From positions 2,046,001 to 2,110,000 of the forward strand of contig NC_014618.1 of assembly GCF_000164865.1 (NCBI RefSeq): a DNA stretch of 64,000 nt, written 5' to 3'. The notes under the pieces are model-generated. The model had not been told where the DNA came from. It searched no databases and was given only the letters and a program-made list of their open reading frames with translations. Positions 1-8,731 of this stretch are shown here, piece by piece. The translations under genes were made by a program, and so were the position numbers. The DNA comes from [Enterobacter] lignolyticus SCF1 (GTDB taxonomy: Bacteria; Pseudomonadota; Gammaproteobacteria; Enterobacterales; Enterobacteriaceae). How positions within the stretch are numbered: the stretch's first letter is position 1; each line of letters begins with the position of its first letter.

Positions 1-290
1 CCACTCTGCCCGCGATTGGCCGCCTGATGAAGGTCTGCCGCGCGCGGGTGGTGCCGCTGTTTCCGGTTTACAACGGCAAAACGCATCGCCTGACGGTGGA
101 AGTGCGCCCGCCGATGGATGACCTGCTGACCGCGGACGACAACACCATCGCCCGGCGGATGAACGAAGAGGTGGAGATTTTTGTCGGGCCGCACCCGGAA
201 CAGTACACCTGGATACTGAAGCTGCTGAAGACCCGCAAGCCGGGCGAAACAGAGCCCTATCGGCGCAAAGACTTGTTCCCGAAGAAATAA
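1..290 (+). CDS. lpxM: Lipid A biosynthesis myristoyltransferase LpxM, C-terminal part only
   Basis: The window opens inside this gene; the frame begins at base 3 and gives about 95 C-terminal residues ending in a TAA at 288-290. LpxM is an inner-membrane acyltransferase that adds the last secondary acyl chain to Kdo2-lipid A. The visible part matches the end of enterobacterial LpxM (VRPPMDDLL, ARRMNEEVEIFVGPHPEQYTW, LKLLKTRKPGE, ending in KDLFPKK). The catalytic HX4D motif lies upstream of the window. The gene converges on pykA, as in E. coli, and the two share a terminator. Confidence 0.93.
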   Translation, partial: TLPAIGRLMKVCRARVVPLFPVYNGKTHRLTVEVRPPMDDLLTADDNTIARRMNEEVEIFVGPHPEQYTWILKLLKTRKPGETEPYRRKDLFPKK

Positions 291-292
291 AA

Positions 293-318
293 AAAATCCC
301 CCAGCGATGGGGGATTTT
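293..318. terminator. Bidirectional rho-independent terminator between lpxM and pykA
   Basis: A ten-base perfect inverted repeat (AAAATCCCCC and GGGGGATTTT) with a six-base loop sits between two convergent stop codons. A-tract and T-tract flanks let it work in both directions. Confidence 0.85.
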
Positions 319-338
319 CACATTCTGCGACGGTGAAA

Positions 339-1781
339 TTATTCGACGGTCAGGATGCGCGTGGTGTTGGTGGAGCCGACGGTGCTCATCACATCGCCCT
401 GGGTCACGATAACCAGGTCGCCGGAGATCAGGTAGCCTTTGTCACGCAGCAGGTTGACGGCGTCCTGCGCGGCGGCCACGCCGTCGCACGGGCTGTCAAA
501 ATGCACCGGCGTCACGCCGCGGTACAGGGACGTCAGGTTCAGCGTGCGCTCATGACGGGACAAGGCGAAAATCGGCAGACCGGAGCTGATGCGAGAGGTC
601 ATCAGCGCGGTACGGCCGGACTCGGTCATGCTGATGATGGCGGTCACGCCCTTGAGGTGGTTGGCCGCGTACATTGCGGACATGGCGATAGCCTCTTCCA
701 CGTTGTCAAACTGCACGTCCAGACGGTGTTTCGATACGTTGATGCTGGGGATTTTCTCCGCGCCGAGACAGACGCGCGCCATCGCCGCCACGGTCTCTGC
801 CGGGTACTGCCCGGCGGCGGTTTCCGCAGACAGCATCACGGCGTCGGTGCCGTCCAGCACGGCGTTCGCCACGTCCATGACTTCCGCGCGGGTCGGCATC
901 GGGTTGGTGATCATTGATTCCATCATCTGGGTGGCGGTGATCACCGCACGGTTCAGCTGACGGGCGCGACGGATCAGCGCTTTCTGAATGCCGACCAGCT
1001 CCGGGTCGCCGATTTCCACGCCGAGATCGCCACGAGCCACCATCACCACGTCGGAGGCCAGGATAATGTCATCCATCGCGTCCTGGCTGCAGACGGCTTC
1101 AGCGCGTTCCACTTTCGCGACGATCTTGGCGTCGCAGCCAGCATCGCGCGCCAGGCGGCGGGCGTAGTTAAGGTCTTCGCCGCAGCGCGGGAAGGATACG
1201 GCCAGGTAGTCGACGCCGATAAGCGCCGCGGTTTTGATGTCTGCTTTGTCTTTATCGGTCAGCGCTTCGGCAGAGAGACCGCCGCCCAGCTTGTTAATGC
1301 CTTTGTTGTTAGACAGCGGGCCGCCAACGGTCACTTCGGTAAAGACCTTCATATCCTGCACCTGCAGGACTTTCAGCTGCACGCGACCGTCGTCGAGCAG
1401 CAGGATATCACCGGGTACGACGTCATCCGGCAGGCCTTTATAGTCGATGCCAACCTGTTCTTTGTCGCCTTCGCCTTTACCCAGGTTGGCGTCCAGCAGG
1501 AATTTGTCGCCGATATTGAGGAAAACTTTGCCTTCTTTAAACGTTGAAACGCGGATCTTTGGTCCCTGTAAATCACCAAGGATTGCAACATGACGACCCA
1601 GTTTTGCCGCAATTTCACGCACCTTATCTGCACGAAGCTTATGATCTTCAGGGGTGCCGTGAGAGAAGTTCATGCGCACAACGTTAGCGCCAGCCGCAAT
1701 AACTTTTTCCAGGTTGTTATCGCGATCGGTAGCCGGGCCTAACGTGGTGACGATTTTGGTTCTGCGAAGCCTTCTGGACAT
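339..1781 (-). CDS. pykA: Pyruvate kinase II
   Basis: Converts phosphoenolpyruvate and ADP to pyruvate and ATP in the cytoplasm, the last step of glycolysis and of the Entner-Doudoroff route. The product is 480 aa, the usual PykA length. It starts with SRRLRRTKIVTTLGPA and contains the TIM-barrel active-site stretch around VARGDLGVE and the ATQMMESM segment. The open frame extends 21 codons further upstream, but the ATG at 1781 has a good GGAG ribosome site and matches the family start. It lies downstream of and in the same direction as hexR, with a gap of about 125 bases that probably holds its own promoter. HexR-type repressors control pyk genes in several gammaproteobacteria; I saw no clean HexR box here. 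Confidence 0.97.
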   Translation of the reverse strand: MSRRLRRTKIVTTLGPATDRDNNLEKVIAAGANVVRMNFSHGTPEDHKLRADKVREIAAKLGRHVAILGDLQGPKIRVSTFKEGKVFLNIGDKFLLDANLGKGEGDKEQVGIDYKGLPDDVVPGDILLLDDGRVQLKVLQVQDMKVFTEVTVGGPLSNNKGINKLGGGLSAEALTDKDKADIKTAALIGVDYLAVSFPRCGEDLNYARRLARDAGCDAKIVAKVERAEAVCSQDAMDDIILASDVVMVARGDLGVEIGDPELVGIQKALIRRARQLNRAVITATQMMESMITNPMPTRAEVMDVANAVLDGTDAVMLSAETAAGQYPAETVAAMARVCLGAEKIPSINVSKHRLDVQFDNVEEAIAMSAMYAANHLKGVTAIISMTESGRTALMTSRISSGLPIFALSRHERTLNLTSLYRGVTPVHFDSPCDGVAAAQDAVNLLRDKGYLISGDLVIVTQGDVMSTVGSTNTTRILTVE

Positions 1782-1906
1782 GTAATACTCCGTTGACTGA
1801 AACAACTTTGGTGTTGCGTGAATATGGATACGGACGTTCCACACAGAAAGAAGTATGCAGGAACTTAACCGAATGTATAAATAAGTTACAAGCTTGTTAT
1901 CAAATT

Positions 1907-2776
1907 TTAATGATTATCGCTGTGTATCAGCAATTCCTTATCAAAACGCGATTCCTTTAATGCTTCCTTGACCCGCTTCAAGTTATCCCTGAATTTTGCC
2001 CCCCGGCGCAGAGTAAAACCAGTTGCCAGGACGTCGATCACGGTTAACTGCGCCAGACGGGACACCATGGGCATATAAATGTCAGTATCTTCCGGAACGT
2101 CCAGGTTAATGGCGAGCGTCGCCTCACGCGCAAGCGGCGTACCGGCAGAGGTGAGGGCGATAACCATCGCGTCGTTTTCGCGAGCCAGCTGCGCCAGCTC
2201 AACCAGACTTTTGGTCCGCCCGGTATGGGAGATAAGCACCACCACGTCATCATCGTTGCAATTCATACAGCTCATGCGTTGCAAAACGATGTCATCGGAG
2301 TACACCACCGGGACGTTAAAACGGAAAAACTTGTTCATGGCGTCATGCGCGACGGCGGCGGAGGAGCCGAGGCCGAAGAAGGCAATCTTCTTGGCCTGCG
2401 TCAGCAGGTCGACAGCGCGGTTCACCGCGGCCATATCCAGCGACTGGCGGACGTGATCGAGGCTCGCCATCGCCGATTCGAAAATCTTCCCCGTGTAGGC
2501 TTCGACGCTGTCGTCTTCATCGACGTTGCGGTTCACATACGGTGTACCGTTGGCGAGGCTTTGGGCGAGGTGCAGCTTGAAATCGGGGAAACCGCGCGTT
2601 TCCAGACTCCGGCAGAAGCGGTTGACGGTAGGCTCGCTGACGCCTGCCTCCAGCGCCAGTGCGGCAATGCTCGAGTGGATAGCCTGGGAGGGTGAGGACA
2701 GAATAACTTCCGCCACTTTACGCTCGGATTTGCTAAGGTTTTCCAGTCTGGACTGGATTTTTTCCAGCATGTTCAT
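1907..2776 (-). CDS. hexR: HexR, RpiR-family transcriptional repressor of glucose catabolism
   Basis: The 289-aa protein has an N-terminal HTH (about residues 1-77, with EAGVSEPTVNRFCRSL as recognition region) and a C-terminal SIS sugar-phosphate domain (about 125-265, GLGSSAAVAHDAMNKF and SHTGRTKSLVELA). HexR represses zwf and other central carbon genes and is released by 2-keto-3-deoxy-6-phosphogluconate. The start at 2776 (MNMLEKIQ) matches the family; an upstream in-frame extension of 22 codons has no support. It is divergent from zwf across a 358-base gap holding a HexR-like box, matching the E. coli arrangement (hexR = yebK). Confidence 0.96.
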   Translation of the reverse strand: MNMLEKIQSRLENLSKSERKVAEVILSSPSQAIHSSIAALALEAGVSEPTVNRFCRSLETRGFPDFKLHLAQSLANGTPYVNRNVDEDDSVEAYTGKIFESAMASLDHVRQSLDMAAVNRAVDLLTQAKKIAFFGLGSSAAVAHDAMNKFFRFNVPVVYSDDIVLQRMSCMNCNDDDVVVLISHTGRTKSLVELAQLARENDAMVIALTSAGTPLAREATLAINLDVPEDTDIYMPMVSRLAQLTVIDVLATGFTLRRGAKFRDNLKRVKEALKESRFDKELLIHSDNH

Positions 2777-3020
2777 TAGTAGCAGGCGCTCATCAATTGA
2801 AACGATTTCATTAATGGGTGAAATCATTGTGCATTTTAGCAAGAATATACCCCTGGGCGCCGCACAACGGTGAGGAAAGGCAGCAAAAAATGTTGTTTTT
2901 TTTCATTACATGATCAGAGTCGTGTTTTAGCAGCGACGCTGCGTTTGAAATAACCCACAAAATTAAGCGGTTGCCGCAGCGGCGAACGCGGTTTTTTCCC
3001 TGCGGTGCCTTTAAAGCCCG

Positions 3021-3026
3021 TATACT
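3021..3026 (+). promoter_or_regulatory. -10 element of the zwf promoter
   Basis: TATACT lies about 109 bases before the zwf start and no good -35 box precedes it, as expected for the activator-dependent (SoxS/MarA/Rob) zwf promoter of enterobacteria. I could not identify a convincing marbox. The rest of the hexR-zwf gap (2777-3134) shows no gene. Confidence 0.5.
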
Positions 3027-3071
3027 GGTGAATCAGAGTTTCGGTAATTACGTAAACACAGTACAGTGCAC

Positions 3072-3086
3072 TGTAAGAAAATTACA
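3072..3086. promoter_or_regulatory. HexR operator candidate in the zwf leader
   Basis: TGTAAGAAAATTACA matches the HexR palindrome TGTAATTAAATTACA at 13 of 15 positions. It sits 49-63 bases before the zwf start and downstream of the presumed -10 at 3021, a position suited to roadblock repression. The neighbouring divergent gene encodes HexR. Confidence 0.72.
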
Positions 3087-3134
3087 AATAAGCGCCTGGC
3101 TGAAGTACCGGGCAATCCAACTGAGGAGAATGAC

Positions 3135-4610
3135 ATGGCGGTAACGCAAACGGCCCAGGCATGTGACCTGGTCATTTTCGGCGCGAAGGGTGACCTGGCG
3201 CGTCGTAAACTGTTGCCTTCCCTGTACCAACTGGAGAAAGCAGGACAGCTGCATCCGGATACCCGCATCCTTGGGGTAGGTCGCGCCGACTGGGATAAAG
3301 AAGCCTATACCAAAGTAGTGCGTGAGGCGCTGGAAACCTTCATGAAGGAAAAAATTGATGAAGGTCTGTGGGATACCCTGAGCGGTCGCCTGGATTTTTG
3401 CAATCTCGACGTTAACGACACCAAAGCCTTTACCCGCCTTGGCAAGATGCTTGACCAGAAAGAGCACGTCACCATTAACTACTTTGCGATGCCGCCAAGC
3501 ACCTTTGGCGCTATCTGCAAAGGCCTCGGCGAAGCGAAGTTGAATAAAAAGCCGGCGCGCGTGGTGATGGAAAAGCCGCTGGGAACGTCGCTTGAGACCT
3601 CCCGCGAAATCAACGACCAGGTCGGCCAGTATTTCGAAGAGTGCCAGGTTTATCGTATCGACCACTATCTGGGTAAAGAGACGGTGCTTAACCTGCTGGC
3701 GCTGCGCTTTGCCAACTCCCTGTTCGTCAATAACTGGGATAACAAAACCATCGATCATGTGGAAATCACCGTCGCCGAAGAAGTGGGTATCGAAGGCCGC
3801 TGGGGCTACTTCGACCAGGCCGGCCAGATGCGCGATATGATTCAGAACCACCTGCTGCAAATTCTCTGCATGATTGCGATGTCGCCACCGTCGGATCTGA
3901 CCGCCGACAGCATCCGCGATGAGAAGGTTAAGGTGCTGAAATCCCTGCGCCGCATCGACCGCTCCAACGTGCGTGAGAAGACCGTCCGCGGCCAGTACAC
4001 CGCCGGGTTTGCGCAGGGCAAAAAAGTGCCGGGCTACCTGGAAGAAGAGGGCGCCAACAAGCAGAGCAACACTGAAACCTTCGTGGCTATCCGCGTTGAT
4101 ATCGACAACTGGCGTTGGGCGGGCGTGCCGTTCTACCTGCGTACCGGCAAACGTCTGCCGACCAAATGCTCTGAGGTGGTGGTGTACTTCAAAAACCCGG
4201 AGCTGAACCTGTTCAAAGAGTCCTGGCAGGAGCTGCCGCAGAACAAGCTGACCATCCGTCTGCAGCCTGATGAAGGCGTGGATATCCAGGTTCTGAACAA
4301 GGTGCCGGGCCTCGATCACAAGCACAACCTGCAGACCACCAAGCTGGATCTGAGCTACTCCGAAACCTTCAATGAAACGCATCTGGCGGATGCCTATGAG
4401 CGACTGCTACTGGAGACCATGCGCGGTATCCAGGCGCTGTTCGTCCGTCGTGACGAGGTGGAAGAAGCCTGGAAATGGGTGGACTCCATCACCGGCGCGT
4501 GGGCGACCGATCAGGATGCGCCGAAGCCTTATCAGGCAGGCACCTGGGGACCGGTTGCCTCTGTGGCGATGATCACCCGCGACGGCCGTTCATGGAACGA
4601 GTTTGAATAA
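3135..4610 (+). CDS. zwf: Glucose-6-phosphate 1-dehydrogenase
   Basis: Oxidises glucose-6-phosphate to 6-phosphogluconolactone with NADP+, feeding the pentose phosphate and Entner-Doudoroff pathways. The product is 491 aa, identical in length to E. coli Zwf. The nucleotide-binding stretch FGAKGDLARRKLLP is at residues 15-28, and the substrate-binding and catalytic motif RIDHYLGKE is at 174-182. The start at 3135 follows a GAGGAG site; an upstream ATG at 3066 overlaps the HexR box and is rejected. It is followed by edd and eda in the same direction, separated from them by a hairpin at 4688. Confidence 0.98.
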   Translation: MAVTQTAQACDLVIFGAKGDLARRKLLPSLYQLEKAGQLHPDTRILGVGRADWDKEAYTKVVREALETFMKEKIDEGLWDTLSGRLDFCNLDVNDTKAFTRLGKMLDQKEHVTINYFAMPPSTFGAICKGLGEAKLNKKPARVVMEKPLGTSLETSREINDQVGQYFEECQVYRIDHYLGKETVLNLLALRFANSLFVNNWDNKTIDHVEITVAEEVGIEGRWGYFDQAGQMRDMIQNHLLQILCMIAMSPPSDLTADSIRDEKVKVLKSLRRIDRSNVREKTVRGQYTAGFAQGKKVPGYLEEEGANKQSNTETFVAIRVDIDNWRWAGVPFYLRTGKRLPTKCSEVVVYFKNPELNLFKESWQELPQNKLTIRLQPDEGVDIQVLNKVPGLDHKHNLQTTKLDLSYSETFNETHLADAYERLLLETMRGIQALFVRRDEVEEAWKWVDSITGAWATDQDAPKPYQAGTWGPVASVAMITRDGRSWNEFE

Positions 4611-4635
4611 GGTTGCCGTTACCCCTGATGAGGTA

Positions 4636-4650
4636 TTTTACCGGTAACAT
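4636..4650. promoter_or_regulatory. GntR-like operator upstream of edd
   Basis: The sequence TTTTACCGGTAACAT contains the perfect palindrome TTACCGGTAA and closely resembles GntR operators of the gluconate regulon. It lies 26 bases after the zwf stop and about 195 bases before edd. In E. coli GntR represses edd-eda in the absence of gluconate. Confidence 0.65.
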
Positions 4651-4687
4651 GATCTAACACAGCTTGTCGTTCAAAATGTGTGCTTTT

Positions 4688-4723
4688 AAGCCTCGCGAGG
4701 GTTCACCCGCGGGGCTTTTTTTA
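4688..4723 (+). terminator. zwf terminator or edd leader hairpin
   Basis: An inverted repeat of the type AAGCC-CGCG / CGCG-GGCTT is followed by seven T residues. It can end zwf transcripts, but it also lies downstream of the GntR-like operator, so an edd transcript started near that operator would have to read through it. Confidence 0.8.
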
Positions 4724-4845
4724 TTACACTGCCGGAAGAGAAGTTTGCCCCTGAGCTCCAGTATTCACAGGTTTCGGCATTGTTAACCACTGCTTTCGCC
4801 CTTGTTAATGCTGCCGCCCGGACAGCCTAAATTTGAGGAGCATTT

Positions 4846-6657
4846 ATGAATCCGACAATGTTACGCGTAACAAAACGCATTATTGAACGCTCAAAAGAGA
4901 CCCGCAGCGCCTACCTTGCGCGGATAACCCAGGCAAAGTCGGATACCGTGCAGCGTTCCCATCTCGCCTGCGGCAATCTGGCGCATGGCTTCGCCGCCTG
5001 CCAGCCGGACGATAAGGCGTCGCTGAAAAGCATGCTGCGTAACAATATCGCGATCATCACCTCCTACAACGATATGCTTTCTGCACATCAGCCCTATGAA
5101 TACTACCCGGACATCATCCGCAAAGCGCTGCACGGTGTGAATGCGGTCGGCCAGGTGGCGGGCGGCGTACCGGCGATGTGCGACGGCGTCACCCAGGGGC
5201 AGGACGGTATGGAGCTCTCCCTGCTGAGCCGCGAGGTCATTGCGATGTCGGCGGCGGTTGGCTTGTCTCACAACATGTTCGATGGCGCGCTGTATCTTGG
5301 AGTGTGCGATAAAATCGTCCCAGGGCTGACCATGGCGGCGCTGTCGTTTGGCCATCTGCCGTCCATATTTATTCCGTCAGGCCCGATGGCCAGCGGCCTG
5401 CCGAATAAAGAAAAGGTGCGGATTCGCCAGCTGTATGCCGAAGGTAAAGTCGACCGGATGGCGCTGCTGGAGTCGGAAGCGGCCTCCTATCACGCGCCGG
5501 GCACCTGCACCTTCTACGGCACCGCCAACACCAACCAGATGGTGGTGGAATTTATGGGCATGCAGCTTCCGGGCTCCTCGTTTGTACATCCGGACGCGCC
5601 GCTGCGCGAAGCGCTGACCGCCGCCGCCGCGCGCCAGGTCACCCGTATGACCGGTAACGGCAACGCGTGGATGCCGCTGGGCAAGATGTTCGATGAAAAA
5701 GTGGTGGTGAACGGCATCGTGGCGCTGCTGGCGACCGGCGGCTCCACCAACCATACCATGCACCTGGTGGCGATGGCGCGGGCGGCCGGGATCGTCATTA
5801 ACTGGGATGACTTCTCCGACCTTTCCGACGTGGTGCCGCTGCTGGCGCGTCTCTACCCGAACGGTCCGGCCGACATTAACCACTTCCAGGCGGCGGGCGG
5901 CGTACCGGTGCTGGTGCGCGAACTGCTGAAAGGCGGTCTGCTGCATGAGGATGTCGATACTGTCGCCGGGCGCGGCCTTAGCCGTTACACCCTTGAGCCG
6001 TGGCTGAATAACGGCGAGCTGGACTGGCGCGAAGGGGCGAATGCGTCGCTGGACGCTGACGTTATCGCCAGCATTGAGCAGCCGTTTTCCCATCACGGCG
6101 GCACCAAAGTGCTGAGCGGCAATCTGGGACGCGCGGTGATGAAAACCTCCGCTGTACCGACAGAGAACCAGATTATCGAAGCTCCGGCGGTGGTGTTTGA
6201 AAGCCAGCATGATGTTCTGCCGGCGTTTGATGCCGGTCTTCTGGACAAAGACTGCGTGGTGGTGGTTCGCTATCAGGGGCCAAAAGCGAACGGCATGCCA
6301 GAATTGCATAAACTTATGCCGCCATTAGGTGTATTATTGGACCGCTGTTTCAAAATTGCGTTAGTTACCGATGGACGGCTTTCCGGCGCTTCAGGTAAAG
6401 TGCCTTCAGCTATCCATGTGACGCCTGAAGCTTACGATGGCGGGATGCTGGCGAAAGTGCGCGACGGCGACATTATTCGGGTGAACGGCCAGACAGGGGA
6501 ACTGACGCTGCTGGTCGACGACGCGGTACTGGCGGCGCGTGAGCCGCATATTCCTGATCTGCGCGGCTCGCGGTCAGGGACCGGTCGCGAGCTGTTCGGC
6601 GCGCTGCGCGAGCAGCTTTCCGGCGCAGAGCAGGGCGCAACCTGCATCACCTTTTAA
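4846..6657 (+). CDS. edd: Phosphogluconate dehydratase
   Basis: Dehydrates 6-phosphogluconate to 2-keto-3-deoxy-6-phosphogluconate, the first committed step of the Entner-Doudoroff pathway. The product is 603 aa, normal for Edd (IlvD/Edd family). The three iron-sulfur cluster cysteines are visible at C112 (GGVPAMCDGVTQG), C154 (LGVCDK) and C221 (APGTCTFYGTANTN). The conserved C-terminal TDGRLSGASGKVPSA loop is also present. A GAGGAG ribosome site precedes the ATG. eda follows after 39 bases, so the two are almost certainly co-transcribed. A GntR-like operator lies in the upstream gap. Confidence 0.98.
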   Translation: MNPTMLRVTKRIIERSKETRSAYLARITQAKSDTVQRSHLACGNLAHGFAACQPDDKASLKSMLRNNIAIITSYNDMLSAHQPYEYYPDIIRKALHGVNAVGQVAGGVPAMCDGVTQGQDGMELSLLSREVIAMSAAVGLSHNMFDGALYLGVCDKIVPGLTMAALSFGHLPSIFIPSGPMASGLPNKEKVRIRQLYAEGKVDRMALLESEAASYHAPGTCTFYGTANTNQMVVEFMGMQLPGSSFVHPDAPLREALTAAAARQVTRMTGNGNAWMPLGKMFDEKVVVNGIVALLATGGSTNHTMHLVAMARAAGIVINWDDFSDLSDVVPLLARLYPNGPADINHFQAAGGVPVLVRELLKGGLLHEDVDTVAGRGLSRYTLEPWLNNGELDWREGANASLDADVIASIEQPFSHHGGTKVLSGNLGRAVMKTSAVPTENQIIEAPAVVFESQHDVLPAFDAGLLDKDCVVVVRYQGPKANGMPELHKLMPPLGVLLDRCFKIALVTDGRLSGASGKVPSAIHVTPEAYDGGMLAKVRDGDIIRVNGQTGELTLLVDDAVLAAREPHIPDLRGSRSGTGRELFGALREQLSGAEQGATCITF

Positions 6658-6696
6658 CACGACAAGATTTATCGATCTGGCGAGAGAAAAACTCTG

Positions 6697-7335
6697 ATGA
6701 AAAACTGGAAAACAACTGCAGAAGCAATCCTGACCAACGGCCCGGTAGTCCCGGTTATCGTAGTGAAAAAAATCGAACACGCGGTACCGATGGCGAAAGC
6801 GCTGGTAGCGGGCGGCGTGCGCGTTCTGGAAGTGACGCTGCGTACCGACTGCGCGCTGGACGCGATCCGCGCTATTGCCAAAGAGGTGCCAGACGCTATC
6901 GTGGGCGCGGGTACCGTGACCAACGTGCAGCAGCTGAAAGAAGTGACCGAGGCGGGCGCGCAGTTTGCCATCAGCCCGGGCCTGACCGAGCCGCTGCTGA
7001 AAGCCGCAACGGCAGGCACTATCCCGCTGATCCCGGGCATCAGTACGGTTTCCGAGCTGATGCTGGGCATGGACTACGGTCTGAAGGAGTTTAAATTCTT
7101 CCCGGCGGAAGCTAACGGCGGCGTCAAAGCGCTGCAGGCGATTGCGGGTCCGTTCGCGCACATCCGCTTCTGCCCGACCGGCGGGATCTCTCCGGCGAAC
7201 TACCGCGACTACCTGGCGCTCAATAGCGTGCTGTGCATCGGCGGTTCCTGGCTGGTGCCGAACGACGCGCTGGAAGCGGGCGACTATGACCGCATCACTA
7301 CGCTTGCGCGTGAAGCGGTAGAAGGCGCGAAGTAA
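6697..7335 (+). CDS. eda: KDPG/KHG aldolase
   Basis: Cleaves 2-keto-3-deoxy-6-phosphogluconate to pyruvate and glyceraldehyde-3-phosphate; it also acts on KDPG from hexuronates and on 4-hydroxy-2-oxoglutarate. The product is 212 aa, one residue shorter than E. coli Eda. The Schiff-base lysine is K133 (EFKFFPAEANGG) and the general acid/base Glu is E45 (VLEVTLRT). The gene ends at a strong palindromic terminator shared with the convergent purT. The enzyme also serves the KdgR regulon, and kdgR lies 25 kb downstream. Confidence 0.98.
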   Translation: MKNWKTTAEAILTNGPVVPVIVVKKIEHAVPMAKALVAGGVRVLEVTLRTDCALDAIRAIAKEVPDAIVGAGTVTNVQQLKEVTEAGAQFAISPGLTEPLLKAATAGTIPLIPGISTVSELMLGMDYGLKEFKFFPAEANGGVKALQAIAGPFAHIRFCPTGGISPANYRDYLALNSVLCIGGSWLVPNDALEAGDYDRITTLAREAVEGAK

Positions 7336-7347
7336 GCCTGAACGCAT

Positions 7348-7376
7348 ACCGGACCTGCGGCTTCCGCAGGTCCGGT
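7348..7376. terminator. Strong hairpin between eda and purT
   Basis: A perfect 13-base inverted repeat (ACCGGACCTGCGG and its complement) with a three-base loop lies between convergent stop codons. The T-run on the + side is poor (AAACCCTTCTTTTA), so efficiency in each direction is uncertain. Confidence 0.7.
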
Positions 7377-7387
7377 AAACCCTTCTT

Positions 7388-8566
7388 TTATCCTTTCACC
7401 ACCACGGATGCCGCCGCTGCTTTCGCACGCGCGACCGCGTCGTCCACCGACGCTGCTGTCGCCAGCGTCACGCCCAGGCGCCGGGTTCCGTCGATGTCCG
7501 GTTTACCGAATAAGCGCAGCTGAACGCCAGCGCCTACCGCCGCCTCTACGTTGCCGAACGTCAGGTTCTGGCTGGTCAGCGCCGGCAGGATCACCGCCGA
7601 GGCGCACGGGCCATACTGACGAATAGCGCCGACCGGCAGACCGAGAAAAGCGCGAACGTGCAGGGCGAATTCGGAGACGTCCTGCGAAATCAGCGTGACC
7701 ATCCCGGTGTCATGCGGACGCGGCGAGACTTCGCTGAAGATGACGTCGTCGCCGCAGACGAACAGCTCAACGCCAAACAGACCATGACCGCCGAGGGCCA
7801 GCACCACTTCGCGGGCAATCTGCTGGGCGCGGGCCAGCGCCGTATCGCTCATCTGCTGCGGCTGCCAGGACTCACGGTAATCGCCATCTTCCTGACGATG
7901 CCCGACCGGGGCGCAGAAATGCACGCCATCCACGGCGCTGACGGTCAGCAGGGTGATTTCGAAATCAAACGTCACCACGCCTTCGACGATCACGCGCCCG
8001 GCGCCCGCGCGCCCGCCCTGCTGCGCATAGCGCCAGGCGTCGGCCAGCTGCTCTTCATGGCGAATAAAGCTTTGGCCTTTACCGGAGGAGCTCATCACCG
8101 GCTTGACGATGCAAGGCAGGCCAATGGCGGCCACCGCATCGCGAAAGGCGGCTTCGCTGTCGGCAAAACGGTAGGAGGAGGTCGGCAGCTGCAGCTCTTC
8201 TGCGGCCAGACGGCGGATGCCCTCGCGGTTCATGGTCAGCTTTGTCGCCCGCGCGCAGGGCACCACATGCTGACCGGCCAGCTCAAGCTCCATCAGCGCA
8301 TCGGTGGCGATCGCCTCAATTTCCGGGACAATGTAGTCCGGCTTTTCCTGGGCGACCAGCGCTTTTAGCGCCTCGCCGTCCAGCATATTGATGACGTGGC
8401 TGCGGTGAGCGACGTGCATCGCGGGCGCGTCGGGATAGCGGTCGACGGCGATGACCTCAATACCCAGACGCTGGCACTCAATCGCCACCTCTTTTCCCAG
8501 TTCCCCTGAACCCAATAACATGACCCGTGTTGCCGCCGGACGCAGCGCCGTGCCCAGAATTGTCAT
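7388..8566 (-). CDS. purT: Formate-dependent phosphoribosylglycinamide formyltransferase
   Basis: PurT makes formyl-GAR from GAR, formate and ATP in purine synthesis, as an alternative to folate-dependent PurN. The 392-aa length equals E. coli PurT. ATP-grasp features are visible: an N-terminal Rossmann part (LLGSGELGKEVAIECQRLG), the ATP-binding loop VKPVMSSSGKGQS, and the metal/substrate segment FSEVSPRPHDTG. A consensus PurR operator lies 48 bases upstream. It converges on eda. In E. coli yebG would follow on the other side; here the next gene is yebF. Confidence 0.98.
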   Translation of the reverse strand: MTILGTALRPAATRVMLLGSGELGKEVAIECQRLGIEVIAVDRYPDAPAMHVAHRSHVINMLDGEALKALVAQEKPDYIVPEIEAIATDALMELELAGQHVVPCARATKLTMNREGIRRLAAEELQLPTSSYRFADSEAAFRDAVAAIGLPCIVKPVMSSSGKGQSFIRHEEQLADAWRYAQQGGRAGAGRVIVEGVVTFDFEITLLTVSAVDGVHFCAPVGHRQEDGDYRESWQPQQMSDTALARAQQIAREVVLALGGHGLFGVELFVCGDDVIFSEVSPRPHDTGMVTLISQDVSEFALHVRAFLGLPVGAIRQYGPCASAVILPALTSQNLTFGNVEAAVGAGVQLRLFGKPDIDGTRRLGVTLATAASVDDAVARAKAAAASVVVKG

Positions 8567-8613
8567 AACGTTTATCCACTATTCACAGTAAGTCATTCAC
8601 GGCGCCAGTATAT

Positions 8614-8629
8614 ACGAAAACGTTTGCGT
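8614..8629 (-). promoter_or_regulatory. PurR operator of purT
   Basis: On the minus strand the sequence reads ACGCAAACGTTTTCGT, the textbook PurR consensus, 48 bases upstream of the purT start. PurR with hypoxanthine or guanine should repress purT here. Confidence 0.92.
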
Positions 8630-8731
8630 ATGTCTCGCTACGCGAAGGTCATGAAGAATAACAGGCGCTTACTTGCGTTGCCGGTAATTTGTACCATGCT
8701 TTGGGTGGGTATATACGCACAGGAGCAAATG

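Noticed and set aside
1870..1895. TGTA...TACA dyad upstream of pykA as a HexR box
   Set aside because: Spacing between half-sites is nine bases instead of seven; does not fit the HexR palindrome.
3048..4382. 444-codon minus-strand frame opposite zwf
   Set aside because: Shadow of a GC-rich, strongly conserved gene; composition rich in His/Gln/Arg, no family resemblance.
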